From Thermoprotei archaeon (GTDB lineage: Archaea; Thermoproteota; Methanomethylicia; Nezhaarchaeales; WYZ-LMO8), in NCBI GenBank assembly GCA_003649565.1, contig QMSF01000006.1, positions 1 through 12,678 of the forward strand: a stretch of DNA of 12,678 nucleotides, written 5' to 3'. Positions 1-6,844 of this stretch are shown piece after piece. Position 1 is the stretch's first letter. Every line of letters begins with the position of its first letter. The translations under genes and the position numbers were made by a program. Below the pieces are notes generated by a model that saw nothing but the letters and a program-made list of their open reading frames with translations, was not told the DNA's origin and did not search any database.

Positions 1-79
1 CAATAGCCCTTACTCATCTTTGAATCAAATGTGTCAATTTTAAAGGTGGTATTACACTTATTGAGGGTTTTCGTCATGG

Positions 80-90
80 TAATACTTAAT
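80..90 (+). promoter_or_regulatory. Possible TATA-like box before the PA14-like gene
   Basis: An A/T-only stretch broken by one C (TAATACTTAAT) lies about 30-35 bases before the ATG at 120. In archaea a TATA box usually sits about 25-27 bases before the transcript start, so this position would give a leaderless or nearly leaderless mRNA. That would fit the lack of any clear Shine-Dalgarno sequence before this gene. The rest of 1-119 shows no gene, RNA or repeat that I can support. Confidence 0.2.
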
Positions 91-119
91 AGCTTCGTGG
101 CTAATGAAACTCATGGGCT

Positions 120-596
120 ATGGAGATCAAAGAGCTTCTAAGGCAAGCCAAGGATATGATATCTGTAGGAAAGGGGCATTGGGTTAGACATTGGTATACT
201 GTGTCCTCCATCAGGGGAGATTTCGATCAATACTTAGGCGTTACATATGCACCATTTGAATTTGATGATATATGGGGGCTAGGTGAAGTAGCCTTCGGCA
301 TAAAAGACAAAATCGGATTTACAAGTGAATGCAAGGTTCAAGCAAAAAGGAATACAAATGTTGTAATAGAATATGGATGTGATGATGGGGCAAGGCTCTT
401 TGTCTATGATGAACGTGGAAACCTCGTATACTTAAAGATTGATAGCTGGAAGATACAGCCATACACAAAGTACAGAGCATCCTTCAAATTAAAGAAGGGC
501 ATCTACAAGTTCGTATTCGACTTTTATGAGTGGACTGCTTACGCAAGGGTATCATTTAAAGTACTATGGGGGGATGTCAAACCGATTAAGATATAA
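120..596 (+). CDS. Small PA14-like beta-sandwich protein
   Basis: This is a 158-residue protein of unknown role. Its second half resembles the core of PA14-type carbohydrate-binding beta-sandwich domains. There is a C-D-D-G-A-R-L-F-V-Y-D motif at about 87-97, a D-S-W at 108-110, and alternating hydrophobic strands ending in F-V-F-D-F-Y-E and A-R-V-S-F-K-V at about 131-148. PA14 domains normally carry a D-D-G-x-R-L-x-x-D core followed by strands that end in an E-Y-F or E-Y-Y motif. The first 20 residues are charged and helical, with no signal peptide or membrane segment, so an intracellular location is likely although most PA14 domains act outside the cell. An in-frame TGA at 105-107 makes the ATG at 120 the only reasonable start. 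No Shine-Dalgarno sequence is visible. The family call rests on motif resemblance only. Confidence 0.6.
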   Translation: MEIKELLRQAKDMISVGKGHWVRHWYTVSSIRGDFDQYLGVTYAPFEFDDIWGLGEVAFGIKDKIGFTSECKVQAKRNTNVVIEYGCDDGARLFVYDERGNLVYLKIDSWKIQPYTKYRASFKLKKGIYKFVFDFYEWTAYARVSFKVLWGDVKPIKI

Positions 597-625
597 GCTC
601 TCAAGCATAATTCTGATGGATAACT

Positions 626-946
626 ATGTCTGAACCTAGAATAACGGTATCTAAAGCCAACGATTTTAAGCAGGTCTATGTCTCAGGTGCATCAATCGGT
701 CATACCCCTTACGATTTTCACATACAGTTTTTCAGAGATAGCTTTGAGCCTGATGAGGAGGTTTTAGCTGGTAGAAGGCCTCCCAAGGTAAATAGGGAAT
801 TTGTATTTGAAGTCGTCATGTCGCCAAATCAAGCTAAGGCCCTTGCCATATTATTAATGAGACACGTAGAAGAATACGAAAAGAAATTCGGCAAAATACC
901 AACCCCTCAAGCACCTTCCACTCAGCCTCCAAGCGGCTATATGTAG
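626..946 (+). CDS. DUF3467 family protein
   Basis: This 106-residue protein resembles the DUF3467 family of small bacterial and archaeal proteins, whose function is unknown. The visible signature is the C-terminal half: a strand F-V-F-E-V-V-M-S, then P-N-Q-A-K-A-L-A-I-L-L, then the helix R-H-V-E-E-Y-E-K-K-F-G-K-I (about 80-92). This corresponds to the family's P-E-H-A-K-R-L ... N-I-x-K-Y-E-x-x-F-G pattern. The N-terminal part (Y-V-S-G-A-S-I-G-H-T-P-Y-D-F-H-I-Q-F) matches the family's first strands. The tail after residue 93 is rich in Pro, Ser, Thr and Gln and is probably disordered. It starts 29 bases after the PA14-like gene on the same strand and ends 3 bases before the stop of the convergent nnr gene. 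There are no membrane segments. The coding call is firm; the family call is fairly secure. Confidence 0.78.
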   Translation: MSEPRITVSKANDFKQVYVSGASIGHTPYDFHIQFFRDSFEPDEEVLAGRRPPKVNREFVFEVVMSPNQAKALAILLMRHVEEYEKKFGKIPTPQAPSTQPPSGYM

Positions 947-949
947 CCA

Positions 950-2539
950 CTATACTCTCCTTTTTTCTAAGACGGTAGAAAGCCCTGAAACCCAAGGCTC
1001 AAAGCGTTTCAAGACTTCAGGAATCTTCTCTAGGAGATCTGTCGCTAAGATGTGATAACCCTTTTCTTCAGCTGCAAGAGAGCCAGCAGCTCCACATATG
1101 AATGAAGCAGCTGCTGCAGCTCTAAGACAAGGAATTTTCTTGCTCAATATTGAAGCCGTAAGACCTGTTAAAACATCGCCAGTGCCTCCAACGGTCATAG
1201 CAGGATTACCAGTCATGTTGACTTTGACTCTTATACCATCCGATATGACGTCCTCTGGATGTGCCTTAACAAGTAGCGTAACTTCATGTTTCCTAGCTAC
1301 ATTAATGACTATGCGGGCTTTATCAATCCATGAACCCTTCAAATCCACGTCAAAAAGCCTTCTAAATTCACCCGCATGAGGCGTTAAAACTGCATTAGCC
1401 CCTTTAACCACATCCAAGTGTCCCACAAGAGCTTTCAGACCATCAGCGTCTATGACCATGGGTTTACCAATACTTCTAAGCTTCTCAATTATGAGTCTTA
1501 CAGCTTCGAAGACTTCATCATCAACTCCTATGCCAGGGCCTATAACGATGCAATCGAGGTTTTCAGCTATCCTAATGATTTCATCAACATGTTTGAGCGT
1601 AATCTTAAAGCCTTCAACCTCACGAACTATCAAGTTTGGCGAGAATCCTCTTATAGCGTTTGAAACAGAGCTTGGAGCAACAACGACTGCTAAATCGCAT
1701 CCTCCTCTTAAAGCAGCTAAAGCTGCAAGCGCTGGAGCTCCAGAATACTGCCATCCTCCACCAACTATGAGAACCCTGCCCCAATCGCCTTTCTTAGATT
1801 CAGGATGTCGACGCCTTATCGTAAACCTAACATCTCCTGGTCCAACAATTACTTCAGCTTCAGGAGGAGCTCCAATATTTGCAACTATCACTTCACCAGT
1901 ATATTGCTCATTACCTCTTAATCCCTTCTTGGGCTTATGCATTGTTACAGTTACATTAGCTTTAACTGCTTCTCCATGAATTTCGCCAGTTGATGGATTA
2001 ACACCAGTTGGCACATCAATTGCAACTTTAAATGCCCTACATGAATTTATGAGCTTAACTATGGAGAGCAAGGGTTCTCTTAAGGGGCCTCTAAGGCCAG
2101 TTCCTATCAAAGCATCAACTATAACATCGGCATTGTCAAGCTCGGCTTTAAGCTTAGCTAAGTCAATGTAGCTTCCCAGCTCAATGAGCTTTATAGATGA
2201 ATCCATTCTCTTAATGATCTCCCAATTATACTTAGCCTCTTGGCCCTCAATGTCTCCGCCTCTACCTATCAAGATTACTGTAGGGCTACCTCCTCTACAT
2301 GCTATGTGTCTAGCGGCTGTAAATCCATCTCCTCCCTTGTTGCCTCTACCAGCAACTATGACTATTTTCTTGTTTTTAACGCCAACTTTCTGCTCGATTA
2401 TCTCTGCAACGCTTCTCCCCGCGTTTTCCATCAGTAAAAGCCTTGGAACTCCAAGGTACTCAGAGTTTTCATCTATAATGGCCATTTCCTCAGCTGTAAC
2501 CTCATCTAGTTCTCCCCTGATGTCCTCCACCATCATCAT
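950..2539 (-). CDS. nnr: Bifunctional NAD(P)H-hydrate epimerase / ADP-dependent NAD(P)H-hydrate dehydratase
   Basis: This 529-residue cytosolic repair enzyme epimerises damaged NAD(P)HX and dehydrates the S form back to NAD(P)H, using ADP. The N-terminal YjeF_N (epimerase) domain spans about 10-230. It shows A-G-R-G-N-K-G-G-D-G (63-72), D-A-L-I-G-T-G-L-R-G (142-151) and A-I-D-V-P-T-G (173-179), where the family has D-x-P-S-G. The ribokinase-like dehydratase domain spans about 235-512. It shows V-L-I-V-G-G-G-W-Q-Y-S-G-A-P (256-269), I-G-P-G-I-G (333-338), L-T-P-H-A-G-E (385-391) and G-N-P-A-M-T-V-G-G-T-G-D (444-455), with D455 the expected catalytic base. Both halves look intact and the length is normal for the fusion. 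Three ATGs occur in a row; GAGGT at 2546-2550 is 6 bases before the first and includes the stop codon of the preceding gene, so translation is probably coupled to it. Confidence 0.96.
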   Translation of the reverse strand: MMMVEDIRGELDEVTAEEMAIIDENSEYLGVPRLLLMENAGRSVAEIIEQKVGVKNKKIVIVAGRGNKGGDGFTAARHIACRGGSPTVILIGRGGDIEGQEAKYNWEIIKRMDSSIKLIELGSYIDLAKLKAELDNADVIVDALIGTGLRGPLREPLLSIVKLINSCRAFKVAIDVPTGVNPSTGEIHGEAVKANVTVTMHKPKKGLRGNEQYTGEVIVANIGAPPEAEVIVGPGDVRFTIRRRHPESKKGDWGRVLIVGGGWQYSGAPALAALAALRGGCDLAVVVAPSSVSNAIRGFSPNLIVREVEGFKITLKHVDEIIRIAENLDCIVIGPGIGVDDEVFEAVRLIIEKLRSIGKPMVIDADGLKALVGHLDVVKGANAVLTPHAGEFRRLFDVDLKGSWIDKARIVINVARKHEVTLLVKAHPEDVISDGIRVKVNMTGNPAMTVGGTGDVLTGLTASILSKKIPCLRAAAAASFICGAAGSLAAEEKGYHILATDLLEKIPEVLKRFEPWVSGLSTVLEKRRV

Positions 2540-2543
2540 AATG

Positions 2544-2900
2544 CTACCTCATCGTGGCTATTAGCTCTGCCAATGCCTTATACACGCCATAAGCCTTAAT
2601 GACAGGAGTGGTCACTAGGACATTTTCCTCGTTTAGCCATAATCCCCTCTTATATTCATGCATATGAGCATAACATACCTGCTCCATCAATATCGTCTTG
2701 TCCTTAACAAACTTATTGGCCACAGTCCTCATATCAAGAAAGTCATTACATGTGCATAGGAGTATCCCATTATGCCACAAAGGAGTTCTCTTCGTTATAT
2801 AACCACAGAACGCTATGTCCTTTACCTCCCTACGCTCAACATTTACTACCTCAACCTCGTATTCAAGCCACCTGAATTTGAGCCCCCCGCTGCTCACCAC
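2544..2900 (-). CDS. Uncharacterised 118-residue protein between ThrRS and Nnr
   Basis: I do not recognise this family. The 118-residue protein is soluble-looking, with no signal peptide or membrane segment. It contains four cysteines (C32, C49, C51, C76) and a C-Y-A-H-M-H segment (C76, H79, H81). These could form a metal site, but no standard zinc-finger or ferredoxin spacing is present. The C-terminal third (about 96-118) is predicted-helical. It starts with tandem GTG codons; GGGGGT at about 2905-2910 is a plausible ribosome-binding site, and no better downstream start precedes the conserved-looking body. It lies 45 bases after thrS and its stop codon forms part of the nnr ribosome-binding site, so it is probably co-transcribed with both. 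That arrangement and its codon use support a real gene, but the context does not reveal a function. Confidence 0.7.
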   Translation of the reverse strand: MVSSGGLKFRWLEYEVEVVNVERREVKDIAFCGYITKRTPLWHNGILLCTCNDFLDMRTVANKFVKDKTILMEQVCYAHMHEYKRGLWLNEENVLVTTPVIKAYGVYKALAELIATMR

Positions 2901-2945
2901 TAAAACCCCCTTGCTGGCGTAGTTTGATTAGAAATAGTTGAACCT

Positions 2946-4811
2946 CTAAATAAACTTGGGTCTTAGTGATAACATCTTTGGTAACCAAAGCTTAGCTTTA
3001 GGTTTGCCCTTGCACTCCTCATTTATGAGATTAATGAACTCACTTAGAGTCATAGTTACAGTTTCTCTTTTTGCTCTAATTCTCACAGAGAGAACATTCT
3101 CCTCGACTTCTCTCTTGCCTATTACGACTACATACGGAATCCACTCAACTTCAGCTTCCCTTATCTTCTTAGACACAGTCTCATCTCTATCATCAATATC
3201 CACTCTAATACCAGCTTTCTCTATGTCTTCTGCCACTTCAACCGCTTTATTCATGTACTCTGATGAAACTGGTATCACCCTAACCTGTATTGGTGAAAGC
3301 CAAGTGGGTAGCATCGGTGGTTTGCCTGCAGCTCTATCCTTTTCGGCTTGCTCCAGTATCGCGTACATCCATCTCTCTATAGATCCCATCGAGCTATGTA
3401 CAATAATGCAACCCTTTTTCACGTTGTCCTTGTCAACGAACTTTATGCCATATCGCTCAGAGTCCTCAACATCTAATTGAACAGTACATAGCTGCGCATT
3501 ACCACCTAGAGAGTCTATGAACTGATGCTCCTCCTTCACAACCCAATAATGCTTCATCGCTGGCAGAACTTCTATAAGCATGGGTTCTCCTATTTCCTTA
3601 GCTAATGAAGTAAACCAGCTCAGATTTTCCTTAAAGAACGACTCAACAGCTCTAAACGCTATTACATAGTCGATCATCATCGACTTGACAAGCCTCATGT
3701 ACTTCTTCAGGAGATTAGCGAATTCCTCTTTACCTTGCTCTAAATCGGTGCAGAAACAGTGGATATCGGGCATTGTAAAGCCCCTAAGTCTTCTTAAGCC
3801 AACGCATTCACCGCGCTTTTCAAGTCTAAAGGAATGTGAAAGCTCATAGACCCTTAAAGGAAGCTGTCTATAACTCATCGTGACCTTCTTCATCATGCTG
3901 AAAAGCCCAAAGTCACCTGCAAATCTCAGTGTAAACTCCTCATTATCGACTTTAAATCTATAATCCCTCTCAAGAAATCTCGATGCCTGCTCAGCTATTT
4001 CTGGGACGCTCAACCTATATATCATCGGCGTCTCCACGGCTACTGCTCCAACATCATTAATCGCAATATCCATTGCAAGCTCCTCAAGCAAATGCTTAAT
4101 CAAAGCGCCTTTTGGCAGAAACTTAAAGTGCCCAACATCGGATGCAGGCTCGTAATCCACAAGCTCAAGTCTCTGCATTAACTTGATGTGCGGTGGAGCT
4201 CCTTTCTCAGTCTTAAAGCCCCTCTCATTCATGATAAGCCTCTTAATCAATGGGTATTTATCAATGGCCTTATCATTCTGCGGATTCTCACGATCCAACT
4301 CTATGACCTCGCCTGTCGGCTCAATTAACACATAATATCCTTCCTCAACTTCAACCTCTGGCTTAGCGGGCCTCGCCTCTTCAACCTCTGGTTTAACGGT
4401 TTTAGAGAGCTCTGAAAGAGGATGACCTTTACAGGCCAAGTTAAAAGACTTATACCACCCAAAGGGCGCCCTAATAACTTTAATGCCCTCATTTTGAATC
4501 CTTTCTTCAAGTTTCTTGAGAACCTCTAGGGCATCTCTCGGCCTCGCTAAGCTTGATGATAAATGAGCATAGGGGTATAAAACGATTATATCGGCCTTCA
4601 CCTTATTAAAGACATCAATTATCTCTCGAGCCGCTTTATTAACTATTGACTCGACAAATTTAGCGTCTTCCCCCTCAACAGCAGTAAAGGCAACAAGGGC
4701 ATTCTTATAAGAGCCAATCTTACGATCTTCACCTACTTCTTCTGCATCTTTCAACGCTCTCTCCTTAACTTCATAGCTTATTGAATCTGCATGAATCAAC
4801 AGCAGCCTCAT
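2946..4811 (-). CDS. thrS: Threonyl-tRNA synthetase, archaeal type
   Basis: This class II synthetase of 621 residues charges tRNA-Thr in the cytosol. The N-terminal domain (1-137) is the archaeal D-aminoacyl-tRNA-deacylase-like editing domain, which removes mischarged serine. It carries Y-P-Y-A-H-L-S-S-S-L-A-R with H83, and F-G-W-Y-K-S-F with K121, at the same numbers as the catalytic residues described for the Pyrococcus enzyme. The catalytic domain (about 170-500) has motif 2 at F-R-L-E-K-R-G-E-C-V-G-L-R-R (328-341), motif 3 at G-S-I-E-R-W-M-Y-A-I-L-E (476-487), and the zinc ligands C336, H351 and H472. The anticodon-binding domain is about 505-605. The linker after the editing domain holds a duplicated K-P-E-V-E (140-144 and 150-154). 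The single in-frame ATG follows GAGGG at a spacing of 7 bases, and an in-frame TGA lies just upstream. Confidence 0.98.
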   Translation of the reverse strand: MRLLLIHADSISYEVKERALKDAEEVGEDRKIGSYKNALVAFTAVEGEDAKFVESIVNKAAREIIDVFNKVKADIIVLYPYAHLSSSLARPRDALEVLKKLEERIQNEGIKVIRAPFGWYKSFNLACKGHPLSELSKTVKPEVEEARPAKPEVEVEEGYYVLIEPTGEVIELDRENPQNDKAIDKYPLIKRLIMNERGFKTEKGAPPHIKLMQRLELVDYEPASDVGHFKFLPKGALIKHLLEELAMDIAINDVGAVAVETPMIYRLSVPEIAEQASRFLERDYRFKVDNEEFTLRFAGDFGLFSMMKKVTMSYRQLPLRVYELSHSFRLEKRGECVGLRRLRGFTMPDIHCFCTDLEQGKEEFANLLKKYMRLVKSMMIDYVIAFRAVESFFKENLSWFTSLAKEIGEPMLIEVLPAMKHYWVVKEEHQFIDSLGGNAQLCTVQLDVEDSERYGIKFVDKDNVKKGCIIVHSSMGSIERWMYAILEQAEKDRAAGKPPMLPTWLSPIQVRVIPVSSEYMNKAVEVAEDIEKAGIRVDIDDRDETVSKKIREAEVEWIPYVVVIGKREVEENVLSVRIRAKRETVTMTLSEFINLINEECKGKPKAKLWLPKMLSLRPKFI

Positions 4812-4866
4812 ATACGAGCCCTCGGCGAGTCATAGGTGCTTTACTCGTAAGACTAACAAAGAAGGA

Positions 4867-4874
4867 GATATAAG
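4867..4874 (-). promoter_or_regulatory. Possible TATA box for thrS
   Basis: In the 92-base gap upstream of thrS, the minus strand reads CTTATATC. This is close to the archaeal TATA consensus. A transcript starting about 26 bases downstream would carry a leader of roughly 30-35 bases containing the GAGGG ribosome-binding site. thrS could instead be read through from the nucleotidyltransferase gene, which is on the same strand upstream. Confidence 0.3.
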
Positions 4875-4903
4875 GTCTTCTCGTCCTCTTGGCCTTGATT
4901 TTT

Positions 4904-5611
4904 TTATATCCTGCCTAGCTCCTCTGTGAATTTCTTGACTGCCTCCTCATAGCCAGCCATGTCGCCGATGTCGTAAACCTCTCCTGCAAACTCATAGCCG
5001 TAGATTTTCTCGCCCTTTTCAATCATTTCCTTAAATACTCTATCCATACTATCAACGCCATCGCGTATGTAATCGAAGACTCTCGTCTCAAAGACGTAAA
5101 TTCCAGCGTTAACTTTGAATTCAGTTTGGGGCTTCTCATGCCAGCCATGAATTCTTCCATAATCGTCAATTGCTATGACGCCAAATCTGACAGTATGCTT
5201 GACTCTCCTTAGAGCCATGGTGGCAGTTGCATTAACGGATCTATGGTAATTTAGCAAGTCATTATAGTCTATTTTGGCGTAGACATCGCCGTATATTGCT
5301 ATGAAAGTTCCATCTACAAGGTTCTTTACAGGTTTTAACTGGCCAGCTGTACCCAAGGGTCTACTCGTCCTAACGTAACTAATGTTAACACCAAGCCACG
5401 ATCCATCTCCGAAGTACGCCTCTATAATCCTTGCGAGATAGCTACATGATATTATTATGTCTTTAATCCCCTGATCTCTTAGATCAACCACTATCCTCTC
5501 TAGAATGGGTTTATCGCCTAATGGCAGCATTGGCTTTGGGAGAACGTAGGTTAATGGTCTTAGCCTTGTACCTAAACCACCAGCTAGAATTACTGCTTTG
5601 ATATCGCCCAA
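4904..5611 (-). CDS. Sugar-1-phosphate nucleotidyltransferase (NDP-sugar synthase)
   Basis: This 235-residue enzyme transfers a nucleotidyl group from an NTP to a sugar-1-phosphate, making an activated sugar for glycan or glycoprotein synthesis. The Rossmann-like NTP_transferase domain fills the whole protein. Visible motifs are G-G-L-G-T-R-L-R-P-L-T (11-21) and P-K-P-M-L-P (25-30, with K26), which bind nucleotide and phosphate, then G-T-A-G (87-90), Y-G-D-V (107-110; D109 is a metal ligand), E-K-P (159-161), N-A-G-I-Y (168-172) and Y-D-I-G-D (213-217). There is no C-terminal left-handed beta-helix, so it is the short form, like many mannose-1-phosphate guanylyltransferases or RmlA-like proteins. 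Substrate cannot be told from sequence. The TTG start at 5611 is forced by an in-frame TAG seven codons or fewer upstream and has AGGGGT just before it. It lies 15 bases after the 8-Cys gene. Confidence 0.92.
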   Translation of the reverse strand: MGDIKAVILAGGLGTRLRPLTYVLPKPMLPLGDKPILERIVVDLRDQGIKDIIISCSYLARIIEAYFGDGSWLGVNISYVRTSRPLGTAGQLKPVKNLVDGTFIAIYGDVYAKIDYNDLLNYHRSVNATATMALRRVKHTVRFGVIAIDDYGRIHGWHEKPQTEFKVNAGIYVFETRVFDYIRDGVDSMDRVFKEMIEKGEKIYGYEFAGEVYDIGDMAGYEEAVKKFTEELGRI

Positions 5612-5626
5612 CTCTAACCCCTAACT

Positions 5627-5962
5627 TTAAAGCATGTCCTCAGTTATCTTTTTACCCTTAAACTTTCCTAGCACATTGCTGTACTTCTCTTCAAACTTCT
5701 TGACCTCTTGCTCTATACTTCTCACATGCCTTTTCTCCATTCTGTATTCGAGCCCGCAGATCCCATTAGGTAATAAGGCGTTTCTAATGCATGTGGCGTA
5801 TTGACACTTCGGTCCAAGGCACTCTTCACCGGTTTCTCTACATATCAGCACTCCCTGAGATGCTGAACCCCTACGTGGATTTCCCATGGGTCTTATTATT
5901 GCCTTTTTAGCGCATCTAAAAAACTCGCATTTAGCATCGCACTGTTTAGGCAAGGTCGCCAA
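5627..5962 (-). CDS. Eight-cysteine protein with duplicated Cys motif
   Basis: This is an unrecognised soluble protein of about 111 residues. Its core has two similar Cys units: C-x3-K-C-x4-C-A-K-K-A-I, then about 28 residues later C-x4-C-x4-C-I-R-N-A-L, plus one further Cys before and one after the second unit. That gives eight Cys in all, enough for two tetra-Cys metal (zinc or Fe-S) sites. The C-terminal 45 residues are charged and helical (E-Q-E-V-K-K-F-E-E-K) and may form a coiled coil. The open frame continues upstream to an ATG at 6133, but that would overlap the well-supported divergent gene at 6042 by 92 bases. I therefore place the start at the TTG at 5962, preceded by AAGGGG; TTG at 5953 is the alternative. 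It runs 15 bases upstream of the nucleotidyltransferase, so they probably share a transcript. Confidence 0.65.
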   Translation of the reverse strand: MATLPKQCDAKCEFFRCAKKAIIRPMGNPRRGSASQGVLICRETGEECLGPKCQYATCIRNALLPNGICGLEYRMEKRHVRSIEQEVKKFEEKYSNVLGKFKGKKITEDML

Positions 5963-6028
5963 CGCCCCTTCATAGAGTGTGGCGATCTCTAACGTAAAGA
6001 GTAATAGGGAAGCTATAACCTTTTTCGT

Positions 6029-6035
6029 GGGGTGA
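6029..6035 (+). promoter_or_regulatory. Ribosome-binding site that fixes the TTG start at 6042
   Basis: GGGGTGA is complementary to the archaeal 16S rRNA 3' end and lies 6 bases before the TTG at 6042. It identifies that TTG as the start of the isochorismatase-family gene. It also argues against long upstream extensions of the divergent minus-strand gene through this region. Confidence 0.7.
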
Positions 6036-6041
6036 ACCCTC

Positions 6042-6596
6042 TTGACCTTCGCCCTCCTAATCATAGACATGTTAAACGACTTTGTGAGAGGTTCCCTCAA
6101 AGTTCCTAAGGCTGAAGACATAATAGCCAACATAAAAAAGCTGATTGATATCTTTCATGCTCATAACATGCCGGTGATATACATAAATGACAGTCATATA
6201 AAAGGTGTAGACCAAGAATTAAAGTTATGGGGTGATCATGCAATAGAGGGCTCTTGGGGGGCTCAAGTAGTTGATGAGCTTTCTCCACAGCAAGGGGACT
6301 TCATAATAAAGAAGAGGCGCTATAGTGGCTTCTTCTCTACAGGCTTAGATCTCCTTCTTCGAGAACTCAATGTAAAGACATTAGTGTTAACAGGGCTTGT
6401 AACCGACATATGCGTCCAACACACAGCTGCAGATGCCTTCTTTAGAGGTTATAAAGTACTCGTTGTCAGTGATGCGACAACAGCTTTGACTTCTGAAAGA
6501 CATGAAAGAGCCCTAAACTACATGAAGGAAGTCTATGGAGCATCCATATCTAGGACTGCTGAAATAGAAGCCTTGATTTCAAAACCGCAACCTTAA
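6042..6596 (+). CDS. Isochorismatase-family cysteine hydrolase (nicotinamidase-like)
   Basis: This 184-residue cytosolic amidohydrolase has the isochorismatase fold. The catalytic triad is visible: D9 in L-L-I-I-D-M-L-N-D-F, K91 in I-I-K-K-R-R-Y-S-G-F, and C124 in G-L-V-T-D-I-C-V-Q-H-T-A, with the V-T before it matching the family's cis-peptide. D50 and H52 (N-D-S-H) and H66 are placed like the metal ligands of nicotinamidases, although the segment differs from classical PncA. Family members hydrolyse nicotinamide, isochorismate, N-carbamoyl compounds or related amides, so the substrate is open. Length is typical. The TTG start directly precedes the first beta strand and has an excellent ribosome-binding site. 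It heads a plus-strand run, 40 bases before the S27ae gene, and is divergent from the 8-Cys gene. Confidence 0.88.
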   Translation: MTFALLIIDMLNDFVRGSLKVPKAEDIIANIKKLIDIFHAHNMPVIYINDSHIKGVDQELKLWGDHAIEGSWGAQVVDELSPQQGDFIIKKRRYSGFFSTGLDLLLRELNVKTLVLTGLVTDICVQHTAADAFFRGYKVLVVSDATTALTSERHERALNYMKEVYGASISRTAEIEALISKPQP

Positions 6597-6623
6597 AGAG
6601 CCTTAGGATTAAGCCCTCTTGGA

Positions 6624-6629
6624 GGAGGT
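6624..6629 (+). promoter_or_regulatory. Strong ribosome-binding site of S27ae
   Basis: GGAGGT within GGAGGAGGTT lies 7 bases before the TTG at 6637. It is the best match to the archaeal anti-Shine-Dalgarno sequence in the window and decides the start of the short ribosomal-protein gene. Confidence 0.75.
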
Positions 6630-6636
6630 TTAAGGC

Positions 6637-6816
6637 TTGGCCAAGAAGAAAAGCTACATGAGATCTCAGATATATGAAGTGGACTACGAAAAAGGAACAA
6701 TAAAGTTGAAGAACAAACTATGCCCTCGATGCGGCAAGGTTATGGCCAACCACAAAGATAGATGGAGTTGCGGATACTGTCACTACACCATATTCGTGCA
6801 GCGAAAAGAAGGCTAA
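6637..6816 (+). CDS. rps27ae: 30S ribosomal protein S27ae
   Basis: This 59-residue zinc-ribbon protein of the small ribosomal subunit is found in archaea and eukaryotes. It shows the family pattern K-N-K-L-C-P-R-C-G ... H-K-D-R-W-S-C-G-Y-C-H-Y-T. C29, C32, C45 and C48 form a C-x2-C and C-x2-C zinc site 12 residues apart, and the N-terminal tail is basic. The length is normal for archaeal S27ae. The TTG start follows GGAGGAGGTT. In many archaea this gene follows rps24e; here no S24e is adjacent, and the neighbours are the isochorismatase-family gene (40 bases upstream) and the M20 gene (28 bases downstream). Confidence 0.95.
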   Translation: MAKKKSYMRSQIYEVDYEKGTIKLKNKLCPRCGKVMANHKDRWSCGYCHYTIFVQRKEG

Positions 6817-6844
6817 ACAAAGATACTTAGGAGAGTGACAGGGA

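Noticed and set aside
1..119. Possible tRNA or end of another gene at the left edge
   Set aside because: No cloverleaf pairing, no CCA end and no open frame long enough to judge; only a weak TATA-like stretch can be pointed to.
961..966. T-run as terminator for the DUF3467 transcript
   Set aside because: Six T residues lie 15 bases after the stop, which fits, but they are inside the nnr coding sequence as two Lys/Arg-type codons, so a dedicated function cannot be separated from coding need.
1098..2564. Several plus-strand open frames of 65-175 codons opposite nnr
   Set aside because: They are antisense shadows of a well-conserved enzyme; their translations are Ser/Thr/Leu-rich with no motif, and they lack convincing ribosome-binding sites.
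2956..3480. 174-codon plus-strand frame opposite thrS
   Set aside because: Antisense to the ThrRS anticodon-binding and catalytic regions; low-complexity Ser/Thr/Leu translation without recognisable features.
4325..4510. 61-codon minus-strand frame inside thrS
   Set aside because: Out-of-frame overlap with the ThrRS linker on the same strand; its composition reflects the K-P-E-V-E repeat in another frame.
6106..6288. 60-codon minus-strand frame with several Cys and His
   Set aside because: Fully antisense to the isochorismatase-family gene, which has an intact catalytic triad; the Cys and His arise by chance.
950..6596. Idea that Nnr and the isochorismatase-family protein form an NAD-salvage cluster
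   Set aside because: They lie in different transcription units 3.5 kb apart with unrelated genes between, and the hydrolase's substrate is unknown.
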